Source: an uncultured Acetatifactor sp.
GTDB lineage: Bacteria > Bacillota > Clostridia > Lachnospirales > Lachnospiraceae
Length of the DNA stretch: 64,000 nucleotides
NCBI GenBank assembly: GCA_910583845.1
Contig: CAJUAB010000014.1
Location: 1 to 64,000 of the forward strand
Reading direction: 5' to 3'
Shown here: one piece after another, positions 28,059 to 36,590 of the stretch
Position numbering within the stretch: the stretch's first letter is position 1
Layout: each line of letters starts with the position of its first letter
Notes under the pieces: generated by a model
The model's input: the letters and a program-made list of their open reading frames with translations, nothing else
What the model was told of the DNA's origin: nothing
The model's database searches: none
Translations under genes and position numbers: made by a program

Positions 28059-28190
28059 ATTCCTATGAAATCATCTGAGAGAACCCAATAATAGATTTCT
28101 AAGAAATCATCTGAGAGAACCCAGGAATAGATTTCTAAGAAATCATCTGAGAAAGCACAGGAATAGATTCTGGGGAAATTTTCTGAGGAA
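28053..28190 (+). repeat. 36-bp tandem repeats copying the end of gyrA
   Basis: The unit AATAGATTTCTAAGAAATCA-TCTGAGAGAACCCAGG occurs about 3.5 times directly after, and overlapping, the gyrA stop. Each unit carries the same in-frame GAATAG stop, so the copies look like duplications of the gyrA 3' end. Confidence 0.75.
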
Positions 28191-28202
28191 AATTATAAAA
28201 TA

Positions 28203-28248
28203 CCGGAAGATTGAGATTAAATATCAGATCAGTCTTCCGGCGTTTTAT
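28203..28248 (+). terminator. terminator after gyrA
   Basis: The 8-bp stem CCGGAAGA/TCTTCCGG closes a 22-nt loop and is followed by CGTTTTAT. It ends the dnaA-to-gyrA run. Confidence 0.6.
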
Positions 28249-28397
28249 GTGACGGCATCCGGCGGGGAATTTTTACAAAAAGTACTTTTCTTTTTGCACA
28301 AATGTGCTATAATCTGTCTTTGGTGCAGGTCAAAATCTCTGATTTTGTCTGTTTATAATGGCAATCAGCCAGAAAAAAGCAGGAAAGAGGTAGGGTC

Positions 28398-29582
28398 ATG
28401 GAAGCGTATAATGTGTTTAAGGATCTGGCAATCATTATTATATTTGCCAAAATATTTGGTATTCTTGCCCGCAGGCTTAAGGCTCCTCAGGTGGTGGGCG
28501 AGATCATCGCGGGACTGATTATAGGCCCCAGCATCCTGGGATTGGTGCAGCAGACGGATTTTCTGGTGCAGATGGCCGAAATAGGTGTGGTTCTTCTGAT
28601 GTTTTCCGCCGGTCTGGAAACGGATCTGAAAGAGCTGCTGAAAACCGGCCCCATTGCTCTGTTGATCGCGTGCTGCGGGGTTTTTGTGCCCTTGGTCGGA
28701 GGTACCCTGCTGTATATGGGTTTTTATGGCGCGGCGCCCTGGGGCAGTGAAAATTTTTACAAGGCCGTATTTATCGGTGTGATTATGACGGCCACCAGCG
28801 TGAGTATCACGGTGGAATCCCTGCGGGAGATGGGAAAGCTGAAGGGGAAGGTGGGCACCACCATTCTCAGCGCTGCCATTATTGATGACGTGATTGGTAT
28901 TATTGTGCTGACCTTTGTGATCGGCTTTAAGAATCCCCAGTCCAATCCCGGAAAAGTAGTGATATCCACAATTCTGTTCTTCATTTTTGCCTTTATTGTG
29001 GGAACCCTGTTCTATAAGCTCTTTGCTTACATAGACAACAAATATCCTCATACCAGAAGGATTCCCATCATGAGTCTCGCGCTTTGCTTTTTCTTTGCTT
29101 ACGCGGCGGAGAAATTTTTTGGGATCGCGGATATCACAGGCGCTTATGTGGCGGGTATTGTGCTCTGTTCCGTGCGGGATTCCAAATATATTGAAGAAAA
29201 AATGGAGGTCAATTCCTACATATTGTTTGGACCGGTATTTTTCGCCAGTATAGGACTGAAAACAAATATTGATAATATAGACGCCAGTATACTCCTGTTT
29301 TCATTGGGATTTGTGCTTGTTGCCCTTGTCACAAAGATTATAGGCTGCGGCATGATGGCAAAGATCTGCAAATTCAACGGTATGGATTCCCTGAAAATTG
29401 GTGTGGGTATGATGACCCGGGGAGAGGTGGCTTTGATCGTGGCGCAGAAGGGCCTGTCTGTGGGTCTGCTGACACCGGTATATTTTACCGCAGTGATTCT
29501 GCTGATTATTGTGTCCAGTATTTCCACACCAATTTTATTGAAAGTGTTGTATGCAAGAGATAAGGGAGAAGCGGCTGCGTAG
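28398..29582 (+). CDS. monovalent cation:proton antiporter (CPA2 family)
   Basis: 394 residues with about 11-12 hydrophobic segments. The start of the fold, QVVGEIIAGLIIGPSILGLV, and the signature VVLLMFSAGLETDLKELL are typical of KefB/NapA-type CPA2 exchangers. A conserved acidic site lies in the later helix SAAIIDDVIGIIVLTFVIG, with two consecutive Asp as in electrogenic members. There is no TrkA-N regulatory domain. It probably exchanges Na+ or K+ for H+ at the cytoplasmic membrane. The GGAAAGAGG ribosome site fits the ATG. Confidence 0.9.
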   Translation: MEAYNVFKDLAIIIIFAKIFGILARRLKAPQVVGEIIAGLIIGPSILGLVQQTDFLVQMAEIGVVLLMFSAGLETDLKELLKTGPIALLIACCGVFVPLVGGTLLYMGFYGAAPWGSENFYKAVFIGVIMTATSVSITVESLREMGKLKGKVGTTILSAAIIDDVIGIIVLTFVIGFKNPQSNPGKVVISTILFFIFAFIVGTLFYKLFAYIDNKYPHTRRIPIMSLALCFFFAYAAEKFFGIADITGAYVAGIVLCSVRDSKYIEEKMEVNSYILFGPVFFASIGLKTNIDNIDASILLFSLGFVLVALVTKIIGCGMMAKICKFNGMDSLKIGVGMMTRGEVALIVAQKGLSVGLLTPVYFTAVILLIIVSSISTPILLKVLYARDKGEAAA

Positions 29583-29601
29583 ACGGAAGACAGAGGCGGA
29601 T

Positions 29602-30354
29602 ATGGATACAGGGAAGCGGAAATTTCCGGAAGTCAGGGAAAAGCTGTTGGGTGAGGAACGGCTGCGGGCCAGTATCGGCACCTTATCCGAGAAAACGACT
29701 CATATGATATTGAAGAATTACTATGAGCCTGATGTGGATAAACAGGAAATTCCCATAGAGGGCTATGTGGCGGATATATTTACCGGACAGGAAATCATAG
29801 AAATCCAATCGGCGGGATTCGGTAAGATGCGGGATAAGCTGGAGGCTTTCCTCCCGGAATATCCGGTAACAATTGTACATCCCATCGCGCATATCAAGCG
29901 CTTGATCTGGATAGATCAGGAGACGGGGGCCCTCAGCTCTCCCCACAGGTCTCCCAAAAAGGGAGGAGTCTATGACGCCTTTCTGGAATTATACCGGATA
30001 CGGGATTATCTGGCAGACCGGCATCTCACAATCAGGCTCTTGCTGATGGAGCTGGAGGAATATAAGCTGTTAAACGGTTACGGAAAGGACAGGAAGATCC
30101 GCGCCTCCAAATATGACCGGATTCCCATAGATATTATCGAGGAAATCGTGATTGAAAGACCGGAGGACCTGATGCAGTTTGTACCCCTGGAGCTGGAGGA
30201 GCCTTTCACAGTGAAGGAATATGCCCGAGCAGCCCATATAAGTGACCGCCTGGCCAGTCTGGCGATTAAGCTCTATCAGTACTATGGAATGATGGAGCAT
30301 ACAGGTAAAAAGGGGCAGGCTTATCTTTATGAGACCCGGGAAAAAGGTGATTGA
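29602..30354 (+). CDS. uncharacterised protein, possible PD-(D/E)XK nuclease-like fold plus winged helix
   Basis: About 250 residues from MDTGKRKFPEV (an ATG at 29551 overlaps the antiporter and lacks a ribosome site). I do not recognise a named family. The segment GYVADIFTGQEIIEIQSAGFGKMRDKL has the spacing of a restriction-endonuclease-like core (D..13..ExQ, Gln in place of Lys), followed by a helix and the strand YPVTIVHPI. The C-terminal 60 residues (FTVKEYARAAHISDRLASLA) look like a winged helix. Nuclease activity is inference from pattern only. Confidence 0.6.
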   Translation: MDTGKRKFPEVREKLLGEERLRASIGTLSEKTTHMILKNYYEPDVDKQEIPIEGYVADIFTGQEIIEIQSAGFGKMRDKLEAFLPEYPVTIVHPIAHIKRLIWIDQETGALSSPHRSPKKGGVYDAFLELYRIRDYLADRHLTIRLLLMELEEYKLLNGYGKDRKIRASKYDRIPIDIIEEIVIERPEDLMQFVPLELEEPFTVKEYARAAHISDRLASLAIKLYQYYGMMEHTGKKGQAYLYETREKGD

Positions 30355-30427
30355 AAAAGCAAACTTGCATTAACGCCAGGAATGTGATACACTTTTCAGT
30401 GCATAAAGGAAATAAAGAAACATTACA

Positions 30428-30655
30428 GGTGTCGGATTTAAGAATGAACACTCTTAAGATCCGGTGAAAAGGGAAGCAGGTGAAAGTCCTGCACGAACTC
30501 GTCGCTGTAAGGAAGGAGTTTTTCTCCCCGGCTGATTTTCGTCTTTATGCATGGAAAATCGGTTGGAAAGTCATTGAAGTCACCCCTATGGGCATACTTT
30601 GAGAAGATGGGGAAAAGCGTGGAGATCCAAGTCAGAAGACCTGCCTGTAGTGGTA
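30428..30655 (+). promoter_or_regulatory. cobalamin (B12) riboswitch
   Basis: Conserved blocks are present in order: AAAGGGAAGCAGGTGAAAGT, CCTGCACGAACTCGTCGCTG followed by TAA, a variable peripheral hairpin, and finally AAGTCAGAAGACCTGCCTG, the B12-box end. It lies directly upstream of the DUF4430/ECF S-component genes and is followed by a terminator hairpin at 30732. Confidence 0.92.
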
Positions 30656-30731
30656 CTGTAAGACCACGAGTAACTGGTTAGTACATAAGAAAATGTGGAA
30701 TGTATTTCACATATGCTTTTTGTGCGCGCAG

Positions 30732-30775
30732 ACCTGTTGGTGAAAGAAAAACCTTTCATGCAGCAGGTTTTTTGT
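30732..30775 (+). terminator. riboswitch expression-platform terminator
   Basis: ACCTG..TGAAAG pairs with CTTTCA..CAGGT and is followed by TTTTTT. Its position between the B12 aptamer and the ribosome site of the first gene fits transcriptional control by cobalamin. Confidence 0.7.
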
Positions 30776-30817
30776 CTCTTTTTATGCAAAAAATATACTG
30801 AAAAGGAGATCAGAAAA

Positions 30818-31228
30818 ATGACAAAAGCAAAGAAAAAAAACGGGAAGCTATTGATTGGTGCAGGGATTCTGGCGGCAGTTATTGCAGTGTTTGCCGTCAT
30901 GTTCTTTCTGTTTCGTCCCGGGACAGCTCAGGGGGCCAAAGCCATCACCATTGAGGTGGTGGACAATAACGAGGCATCCACTATGTATGATGTGCATACG
31001 GACGCGGAATATCTTCGTCAGGCCATGGAGGATGCGGAAGGTCTGACATTTTCCGGCAGTGAAGGCGAGTACGGCATGATGGTGGACACGGTAAACGGCG
31101 TAAAGGCGGACTGGAATGTGGATCAGTCTTACTGGGGTTTTTATATCAATGGGGAATACTGTAACTACGGGATAGATACGCAGCCAGTGGCAGATGGCGA
31201 CGCTTTCCGGATTGTGTACAGCAAATAG
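30818..31228 (+). CDS. DUF4430 domain protein, membrane-anchored, B12-riboswitch controlled
   Basis: 136 residues from MTKAKKKNGKL (AAAAGGAG upstream). It has one N-terminal hydrophobic helix (LLIGAGILAAVIAVFAVMFF) without a lipobox Cys, so it is probably membrane-anchored with the domain outside. The DUF4430 domain (about 55-136) has TMYDVHTDAEYLRQAM, then WGFYINGEYCNYGID and DAFRIVYSK. It resembles the C-terminal domain of transcobalamin/intrinsic factor. With a B12 riboswitch upstream and an ECF S component one base downstream, I infer an outside cobalamin-capture partner. Confidence 0.85.
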   Translation: MTKAKKKNGKLLIGAGILAAVIAVFAVMFFLFRPGTAQGAKAITIEVVDNNEASTMYDVHTDAEYLRQAMEDAEGLTFSGSEGEYGMMVDTVNGVKADWNVDQSYWGFYINGEYCNYGIDTQPVADGDAFRIVYSK

Positions 31229-31229
31229 G

Positions 31230-31769
31230 ATGAAAACTACAACGAATTTAAAAAGTACGGCTTTTGATATGGCTATGACGGGAATGGCCATTGCCCTCAT
31301 AGAAGTGTGTAAGGGTGCCCTGATGGGAGTGCCCAATATAGAACTTACCAGTTTCTGGATTATTATGTTTACCCTGTTTTTTGGCAAAAAAATCCTTTTT
31401 GTGATACCGGCTTTCATCCTGATAGAGGGATGTATGTTCGGTTTCGGCGTCTGGTGGGTTATGTATCTGTATGCCTGGCCGCTCTTGGCGCTGCTTACCT
31501 GGATTTTCCGAAAGCAGGAGCAAATGCTGTTCTGGGCTATCCTGTCCGGTTTTTTCGGGCTGTTTTTTGGGGCTCTGTGTACACTGCCCTATGTGGTGAA
31601 CGGTTCCTTTAACGGGGGAATCCGGTCAGGTCTTTACGCCGGATTTACCTGGTGGATCGCAGGTATTCCCTATGACTTACTGCACTGCGCAGGTAATTTT
31701 GTATTGATGGCAGTATTGTATGTTCCCGTGAAGACCGTGTTTTCCAGGATCAAAAAGATAAGACCGTAA
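31230..31769 (+). CDS. ECF transporter S component, probably cobalamin or precursor
   Basis: 179 residues with five to six transmembrane helices. It ends with GIPYDLLHCAGNFVLMAVLY, the conserved last helix of ECF substrate-binding subunits, which normally reads GIPFDLxHxxGN. The ATG follows the DUF4430 stop by one base, so the two are translationally linked. It would use the shared EcfAA'T module encoded elsewhere. Substrate assignment to cobalamin rests on the riboswitch. Confidence 0.85.
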   Translation: MKTTTNLKSTAFDMAMTGMAIALIEVCKGALMGVPNIELTSFWIIMFTLFFGKKILFVIPAFILIEGCMFGFGVWWVMYLYAWPLLALLTWIFRKQEQMLFWAILSGFFGLFFGALCTLPYVVNGSFNGGIRSGLYAGFTWWIAGIPYDLLHCAGNFVLMAVLYVPVKTVFSRIKKIRP

Positions 31770-31777
31770 GAGACAGA

Positions 31778-31811
31778 AATGACGGGGAAGTCAATCTTCC
31801 TCGTCATTTTC
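31778..31811. terminator. bidirectional terminator between ECF S gene and kinase gene
   Basis: AATGACG..GGAAG/CTTCC..CGTCATT with a 5-nt loop, T-rich on both outer sides. It lies between convergent genes and overlaps the kinase stop codon. Confidence 0.65.
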
Positions 31812-33218
31812 TTCCGACCGGGGCAGACTGAAAATAAATTCGCTGCCCTCTCCAGGTGTACTGATTACGTTGATATGTTCATTATGGGAATGAATGATCT
31901 CTTTGGTGATGGATAATCCCAGTCCGGTTCCCTTTTTGTCCTTTCCACGGGATAAGTCCGACTTGTAAAAACGGTCCCAGATCAGCTTTAGGTCCTCCTT
32001 GGGTATGCCTATGCCGGTATCCTTCACGGACACAAAAATCTTGTTCTTTTTCTCTGTGGTTTCAACCTTGATAACGGAATTGTTATGACTGAATTTTATG
32101 GCATTATCAATCAGGTTATACAGAACCTGCTGGATTTTACTCATATCCGCAGTGACATACATGACCTCGTCGGTGAGGATCAGTTCTATGGCAATGCTTT
32201 TTTTCAGACATGTCCCCTCAAAAGAGGCGGCGGTGGAACGGATTACCTGGTTAATGTCGAAATCCGTTATATCCAGCAGGATTCCCCGGGTGTTCAAATT
32301 GTTCAAGGTGAGCAGACTGTTGGTCAGCTTGGTGAGCCGCTGGGTCTCGTTCAACACGATACTCACATATTTTTCGTGGAGCTGCGGCGGTATGGTGCCG
32401 TCCAGCATGGCCTCCAGATATCCCTGGATGGAGGTGAGGGGAGAGCGGAAATCATGGGACACATTGGCCACAAATTTTTTCTGATCATCCTCCGAGCGGG
32501 CAATCTCGCTGGCCATATAGGAGAGGCAGGCGGCCAGATATCCCATTTCGTCCTCGCTGTCCAGGGAGAATTCGTAGTGCATATTGCCGGTGGCGTACTG
32601 CTCTGTGGCATAGGTTATTTTGCGCAGGGGCAGATATACAAACTCCGTAAAGAAGATCAGAATGATCAGGGACAGCAAAAACAAAATGATCAGCGTGATA
32701 TAGGAAATCGTCAGCAAACTGTTGCAGGATTCGTTGATGGACGCCATATCCATATGAATCACTACATATCCCTTTACCATGTAATTATTTGTGATGGGCG
32801 CAATCACCGACAGCATATCTTTTTGGTAAAATTGAAAGAAATTGTCTATCACATAATAGGATGTGCCTGTGAAAGTAGGGTCAAATGCCTCAATAATGAC
32901 CTCATTTTCCACATCAATAGGCATATCGGTGTCCAGAATCATACGTCCCGATGGATTGATGATCTGTATATTGGAGTTCAGAAAAACAGCCAGCGCGTCC
33001 AACTGGTCCTTTACCGCCTCCAGGGAGATCTCGCTGTTGTAGAGGTTGCGGGCGTAAGTGTTGGCGATCAGGGTGGCTTCCGAGTACAGAGAATTGGCCC
33101 TCTCCCGGATCAGATGTTCCATGGTCATGCTGGGCACAAAGGTGGCCAGAATCACCAGACCAAAAAGTCCGAAAATCAGGTACGCCAGTAAAAATTTCAG
33201 ATATAGGGTTTTCTTCAT
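31791..33218 (-). CDS. sensor histidine kinase (ResE/PhoR type)
   Basis: 475 residues. Helix 1 is near residues 8-28, an extracytoplasmic sensor runs to about 165, helix 2 is ISYITLIILFLLSLIILIFF, then a HAMP domain (TEFVYLPLRKITYATEQYA). The HisKA H box is VSHDFRSPLTSIQGY. The HATPase has NLIDNAIKFS, DTGIGIPKEDL and GTGLGLSITKE. It phosphorylates the OmpR-type regulator 14 bp upstream. The signal is unknown. Confidence 0.93.
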   Translation of the reverse strand: MKKTLYLKFLLAYLIFGLFGLVILATFVPSMTMEHLIRERANSLYSEATLIANTYARNLYNSEISLEAVKDQLDALAVFLNSNIQIINPSGRMILDTDMPIDVENEVIIEAFDPTFTGTSYYVIDNFFQFYQKDMLSVIAPITNNYMVKGYVVIHMDMASINESCNSLLTISYITLIILFLLSLIILIFFTEFVYLPLRKITYATEQYATGNMHYEFSLDSEDEMGYLAACLSYMASEIARSEDDQKKFVANVSHDFRSPLTSIQGYLEAMLDGTIPPQLHEKYVSIVLNETQRLTKLTNSLLTLNNLNTRGILLDITDFDINQVIRSTAASFEGTCLKKSIAIELILTDEVMYVTADMSKIQQVLYNLIDNAIKFSHNNSVIKVETTEKKNKIFVSVKDTGIGIPKEDLKLIWDRFYKSDLSRGKDKKGTGLGLSITKEIIHSHNEHINVISTPGEGSEFIFSLPRSEENDEED

Positions 33219-33232
33219 CAGAAATCACATCC

Positions 33233-33934
33233 TTATTTTTTTACTTCAAACTTATAACCGATACCCCAGATCGTACTGATTTTCCAGTTTTCATGATCCT
33301 TTATTTTTTCTCTGAGCCGCTTGATATGAACATCCACCGTGCGGGTATCCCCCATGTATTCATATCCCCAGATCTGGTCCAGCAGTTGTTCTCTGGTAAA
33401 GACATGATTGGGAGATGAGGCCAGAAAATATAATAGCTCCAGCTCCTTGGGGGGCATATCCACGTTTTTTCCCTTATAGGTCACGGAATAATTGGTGCGG
33501 TTGATGGTGATATCCGCGTATTCCACAAATTCGTCCCGGGACTGGGGCTTTGGATTGGCAGCAGGCTTGTATCTTCGCAGCACGGCCTTGACCCGGGCCA
33601 CCAATTCCTTGGTGTCGAAGGGTTTTTCCATATAGTCATCTGCTCCCAGCTCAAGCCCCAGCACCTTGTCAAAAACCTCTCCTTTGGCGGAGAGCATAAT
33701 GATGGGAGTGCTGTATTTGGCCCTGACCTCCCGGCAGACCTGATAGCCGTCTATGCCGGGCAGCATCAGATCCAGAAGAATCAGATTAGGATCAAAGGAG
33801 GCGACAGCCCCCATGACGGATTCTCCGTCATAGACAATCATGGTCTCAAAGCACTCTTTGGTGAGATACAGGGAAATCAATTCCGCAATATTGTCATCGT
33901 CATCCACAATCAGGACTTTTTGTTTGTTTACCAT
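33233..33934 (-). CDS. OmpR-family response regulator
   Basis: 233 residues from MVNKQKVLIVDDDDN. The receiver has the Asp trio, phospho-acceptor in LILLDLMLPGIDGYQ, and KPF in DDYMEKPFDTKELVARV. The winged-helix effector contains PPKELELLYFLASSPNHVFT and TRTVDVHIKRLREK. It is paired with the ResE-like kinase downstream. Upstream is mutS2, ending 45 bp before the start. Confidence 0.94.
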   Translation of the reverse strand: MVNKQKVLIVDDDDNIAELISLYLTKECFETMIVYDGESVMGAVASFDPNLILLDLMLPGIDGYQVCREVRAKYSTPIIMLSAKGEVFDKVLGLELGADDYMEKPFDTKELVARVKAVLRRYKPAANPKPQSRDEFVEYADITINRTNYSVTYKGKNVDMPPKELELLYFLASSPNHVFTREQLLDQIWGYEYMGDTRTVDVHIKRLREKIKDHENWKISTIWGIGYKFEVKK

Positions 33935-33979
33935 AAATGCTCCTGTCTTTCTATTAGAGTCAAAGTGTTTCAGAGGCAT

Positions 33980-36361
33980 TTATTGTCTGAAAGTGACAAT
34001 AGTAACCCCCGCGTCTCCTTCTCCGTATTCTCCCAGGCGGAACTCCTTCACATATTTCAGGCGTTTTAAGTGACTGTGAACCGCGCTGCGCAGTGCGCCG
34101 GTGCCCTTGCCGTGTACCACCCTGACGGAAGAGAGATGGGCAAGATAGGCGTCATCCAGATATTTGTCCAGCACAGATAAAGCCTCGTCCACTGTTTTGC
34201 CCAGCAGATTGATCTCCGTGGATACAGAGAGGGATTTGCTCATCTTGATCTTTCCGGCGCCGGTGCGCTGTAGGGTGGGGGTGGTGATGGTGACTTCATC
34301 CGTCAGAGCAAGATCCCGCACATTGACCTGTGTACGCATAATGCCGCATTGTACGAAGAGATTGCCCCTGCTGTCCGGCAGAGTGCTCACTGTGCCGGAC
34401 AGTCCCATGGACAGCACTTTGACGCCGTCTCCCTTTTTCAGTCTGGAGGGGTCCAGGGTTTTCTTTTTTTCCTTTCCGGCATCGGTTTTCAAAGCCAGTT
34501 TTTCGTTTTTCTCATTGATTTTATCCCTGACCTTCTGACGTTTTTTCTCCAGATCCCTGATATCCGCGCCGGGTCCCAGATTGTTGAAATCCCGGATGGT
34601 CTCGTCGGCTACATCCTTGGCCTCCTGTAAAATCTCTCTGGCTTTTTCATGGGCTTCTTTTAAGATTTTGTCTTTCGCGCTTTCCAGTTTGTCATTTTTG
34701 GCCTGTAACTGGTCTTGCAGGGTTTTGATCCGTTCCTTGTAGGAAGCTATCTCCTGGCGTTCTTTCTCTATGGTGATACGGCTTTTTTCCAGATCGGAGA
34801 TGATGTCCTCAAAACTTTCGTCTTCTTTGCTGATCTGCTCCCGGGCCGCTTCTATGATATCCTGCGGCAGTCCGAGTTTGGAGGAGATGGCGAAGGCATT
34901 GCTCTTACCGGGAATGCCTATGAGCAGTCTGTAGGTGGGTTGAAGCGTCTCCACACTGAACTCGCAGCAGGCATTTTCCACGAAATCCGTGGACAGAGCA
35001 TAAATCTTCAATTCGCTGTAATGGGTGGTGGCCATGGTGCGGATACCTCTGTCGTGCAGATAATTGAGGATCGCAATGGCCAGAGCGGCTCCCTCCGTAG
35101 GGTCTGTACCCGCTCCCAGTTCGTCAAAGAGGCACAGGGAATTTTCATCCGCACGTTTTAAAATGCGCACGATGCTGGTCATATGGGAAGAGAAGGTACT
35201 CAGGCTCTGCTCAATACTCTGTTCATCACCGATATCCGCGTATACCTTTGTAAAGACGGATAACTCCGAACGGTCCAGGGCCGGGATGTGCAGGCCTGCC
35301 TGCCCCATCAGAGTAAACAGTCCCACGGTTTTCAAAGACACAGTCTTGCCGCCGGTGTTGGGGCCGGTGACGATCAACAGGTCAAAATCCTTGCCCAGAT
35401 GAATGTCAATGGGAACCACCTTGTCTTTGGGCAGCAGGGGGTGACGGCCCTTGCGCAGGCAGATATAGTGATCCGTGTTAAAGACAGGCCGGGTGGCATT
35501 CTGATCCAGGGCCAGTTTTGCCTTGGCAAAGACAAAATCCAGATGGGTCATGACCTTCTGATTGTCCGCCAGTTCCTGCACATGCTCCCCGGCCTGACCG
35601 CTTAAATCCGCCAGCACTTTCTCAATCTCTGTCTTTTCCTGTATTTCCAGTTCCCGCAGCCGGTTGTTCAGTTCCACTACGGCAGCAGGTTCTATAAAGA
35701 ACGTGGAACCCGTGGAGGACTGGTCGTGTACCATGCCGTGTACCTGTCCCTTGTACTCTGATTTTACAGGGATACAATACCTGTTGTCCCGCATGGTGAT
35801 CACGGCATCCTGCAAATAGGTGCGGCAGGAGCCGGTGATCATGGAATTTAACTGATTATGGATCTTCTCATTGGTCAACAAGATGGAGCGGCGCACATGT
35901 TTCAGTCCCGGACTGGCGTCATCCGCCATCTCCTCATCTGACAGAATGCAGCGGTTAATCTCCCCGGCCAGCTGGGTCAGAGGGGTCAGCCGCTCAAAGT
36001 AGGAATCCAGACTGTCCTCGGGAAGGTCCTCCCTGTCCCTGCGTCCATAGGTCTTGATGCGGTTCACATTGTCCAGAAGTCTGGCAACGCGGAGAAGCTC
36101 CGGCATGGACAGGGTGCTGCCGATCTCCAGGGATTTCAGGGCAAAGCCGATCTCCTGATTGCTGCCGAAGGAAGTGCTTCCCAGTTTGAAAATCCGGGAA
36201 AGAGCATCCTCCGTCTCTGTCTGGGCCAGATTGATCTCCTGAAGATCTGTCATGGGCTGTAATTCCTGACAGCATTTTTTGCCGGGCGCGGAGTCCGCTT
36301 TTTCTGATAACATCTGTATGATTTTGTCGTATTCCAGAATTTTAAGTCCTTTTTCATTCAT
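33980..36361 (-). CDS. mutS2: endonuclease MutS2 / ribosome rescue ATPase
   Basis: 793 residues. The MutS core has Walker A VTGPNTGGKTVSLKTVGL and Walker B SLCLFDELGAGTDPTEGAAL. A coiled coil follows at about 515-620, a KOW-like segment (LKKGDGVKVLSMGLSGTV), then a C-terminal Smr domain with VRVVHGKGTGALR. It lacks the mismatch-recognition domain. Family work implicates it in suppressing recombination and in splitting collided ribosomes. The promoter region is shared with the divergent gene at 36591. Confidence 0.95.
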   Translation of the reverse strand: MNEKGLKILEYDKIIQMLSEKADSAPGKKCCQELQPMTDLQEINLAQTETEDALSRIFKLGSTSFGSNQEIGFALKSLEIGSTLSMPELLRVARLLDNVNRIKTYGRRDREDLPEDSLDSYFERLTPLTQLAGEINRCILSDEEMADDASPGLKHVRRSILLTNEKIHNQLNSMITGSCRTYLQDAVITMRDNRYCIPVKSEYKGQVHGMVHDQSSTGSTFFIEPAAVVELNNRLRELEIQEKTEIEKVLADLSGQAGEHVQELADNQKVMTHLDFVFAKAKLALDQNATRPVFNTDHYICLRKGRHPLLPKDKVVPIDIHLGKDFDLLIVTGPNTGGKTVSLKTVGLFTLMGQAGLHIPALDRSELSVFTKVYADIGDEQSIEQSLSTFSSHMTSIVRILKRADENSLCLFDELGAGTDPTEGAALAIAILNYLHDRGIRTMATTHYSELKIYALSTDFVENACCEFSVETLQPTYRLLIGIPGKSNAFAISSKLGLPQDIIEAAREQISKEDESFEDIISDLEKSRITIEKERQEIASYKERIKTLQDQLQAKNDKLESAKDKILKEAHEKAREILQEAKDVADETIRDFNNLGPGADIRDLEKKRQKVRDKINEKNEKLALKTDAGKEKKKTLDPSRLKKGDGVKVLSMGLSGTVSTLPDSRGNLFVQCGIMRTQVNVRDLALTDEVTITTPTLQRTGAGKIKMSKSLSVSTEINLLGKTVDEALSVLDKYLDDAYLAHLSSVRVVHGKGTGALRSAVHSHLKRLKYVKEFRLGEYGEGDAGVTIVTFRQ

Positions 36362-36399
36362 ATCTTTTATATCCTCATTTAATATACTCTGTGACCGGT

Positions 36400-36459
36400 C
36401 TTGTGGGGAGACGGGCGAAAGGTATACAGGAATCAGTACACAGGCTGCTTCCCCACAAG
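36400..36459. repeat. 10-bp perfect inverted repeat in the divergent mutS2/HtrA-like promoter region
   Basis: CTTGTGGGGA and TCCCCACAAG are separated by 40 bp between the two divergent genes. It may be a regulator-binding pair or an mRNA structure in the mutS2 leader. Confidence 0.45.
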
Positions 36460-36500
36460 TATAGCACAGTTTCTCCGGATAGGATACCCCCGGTTTTTAC

Positions 36501-36529
36501 TTTACAATTAAAAAGGGATATTATATACT
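36501..36529 (+). promoter_or_regulatory. promoter of the HtrA-like gene
   Basis: TTTACA and TATACT with a 17-bp spacer, about 60 bp upstream of the ATG at 36591. Confidence 0.65.
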
Positions 36530-36590
36530 GTTTGAGAACAAGCTGCAAATCCAAAGTCTATGTGATCATGAAGGAATAAGAGGTGAGAGA

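Noticed and set aside
32085..33191. 368-codon plus-strand open frame opposite the histidine kinase
   Set aside because: It is the antisense shadow of a well-supported kinase gene.
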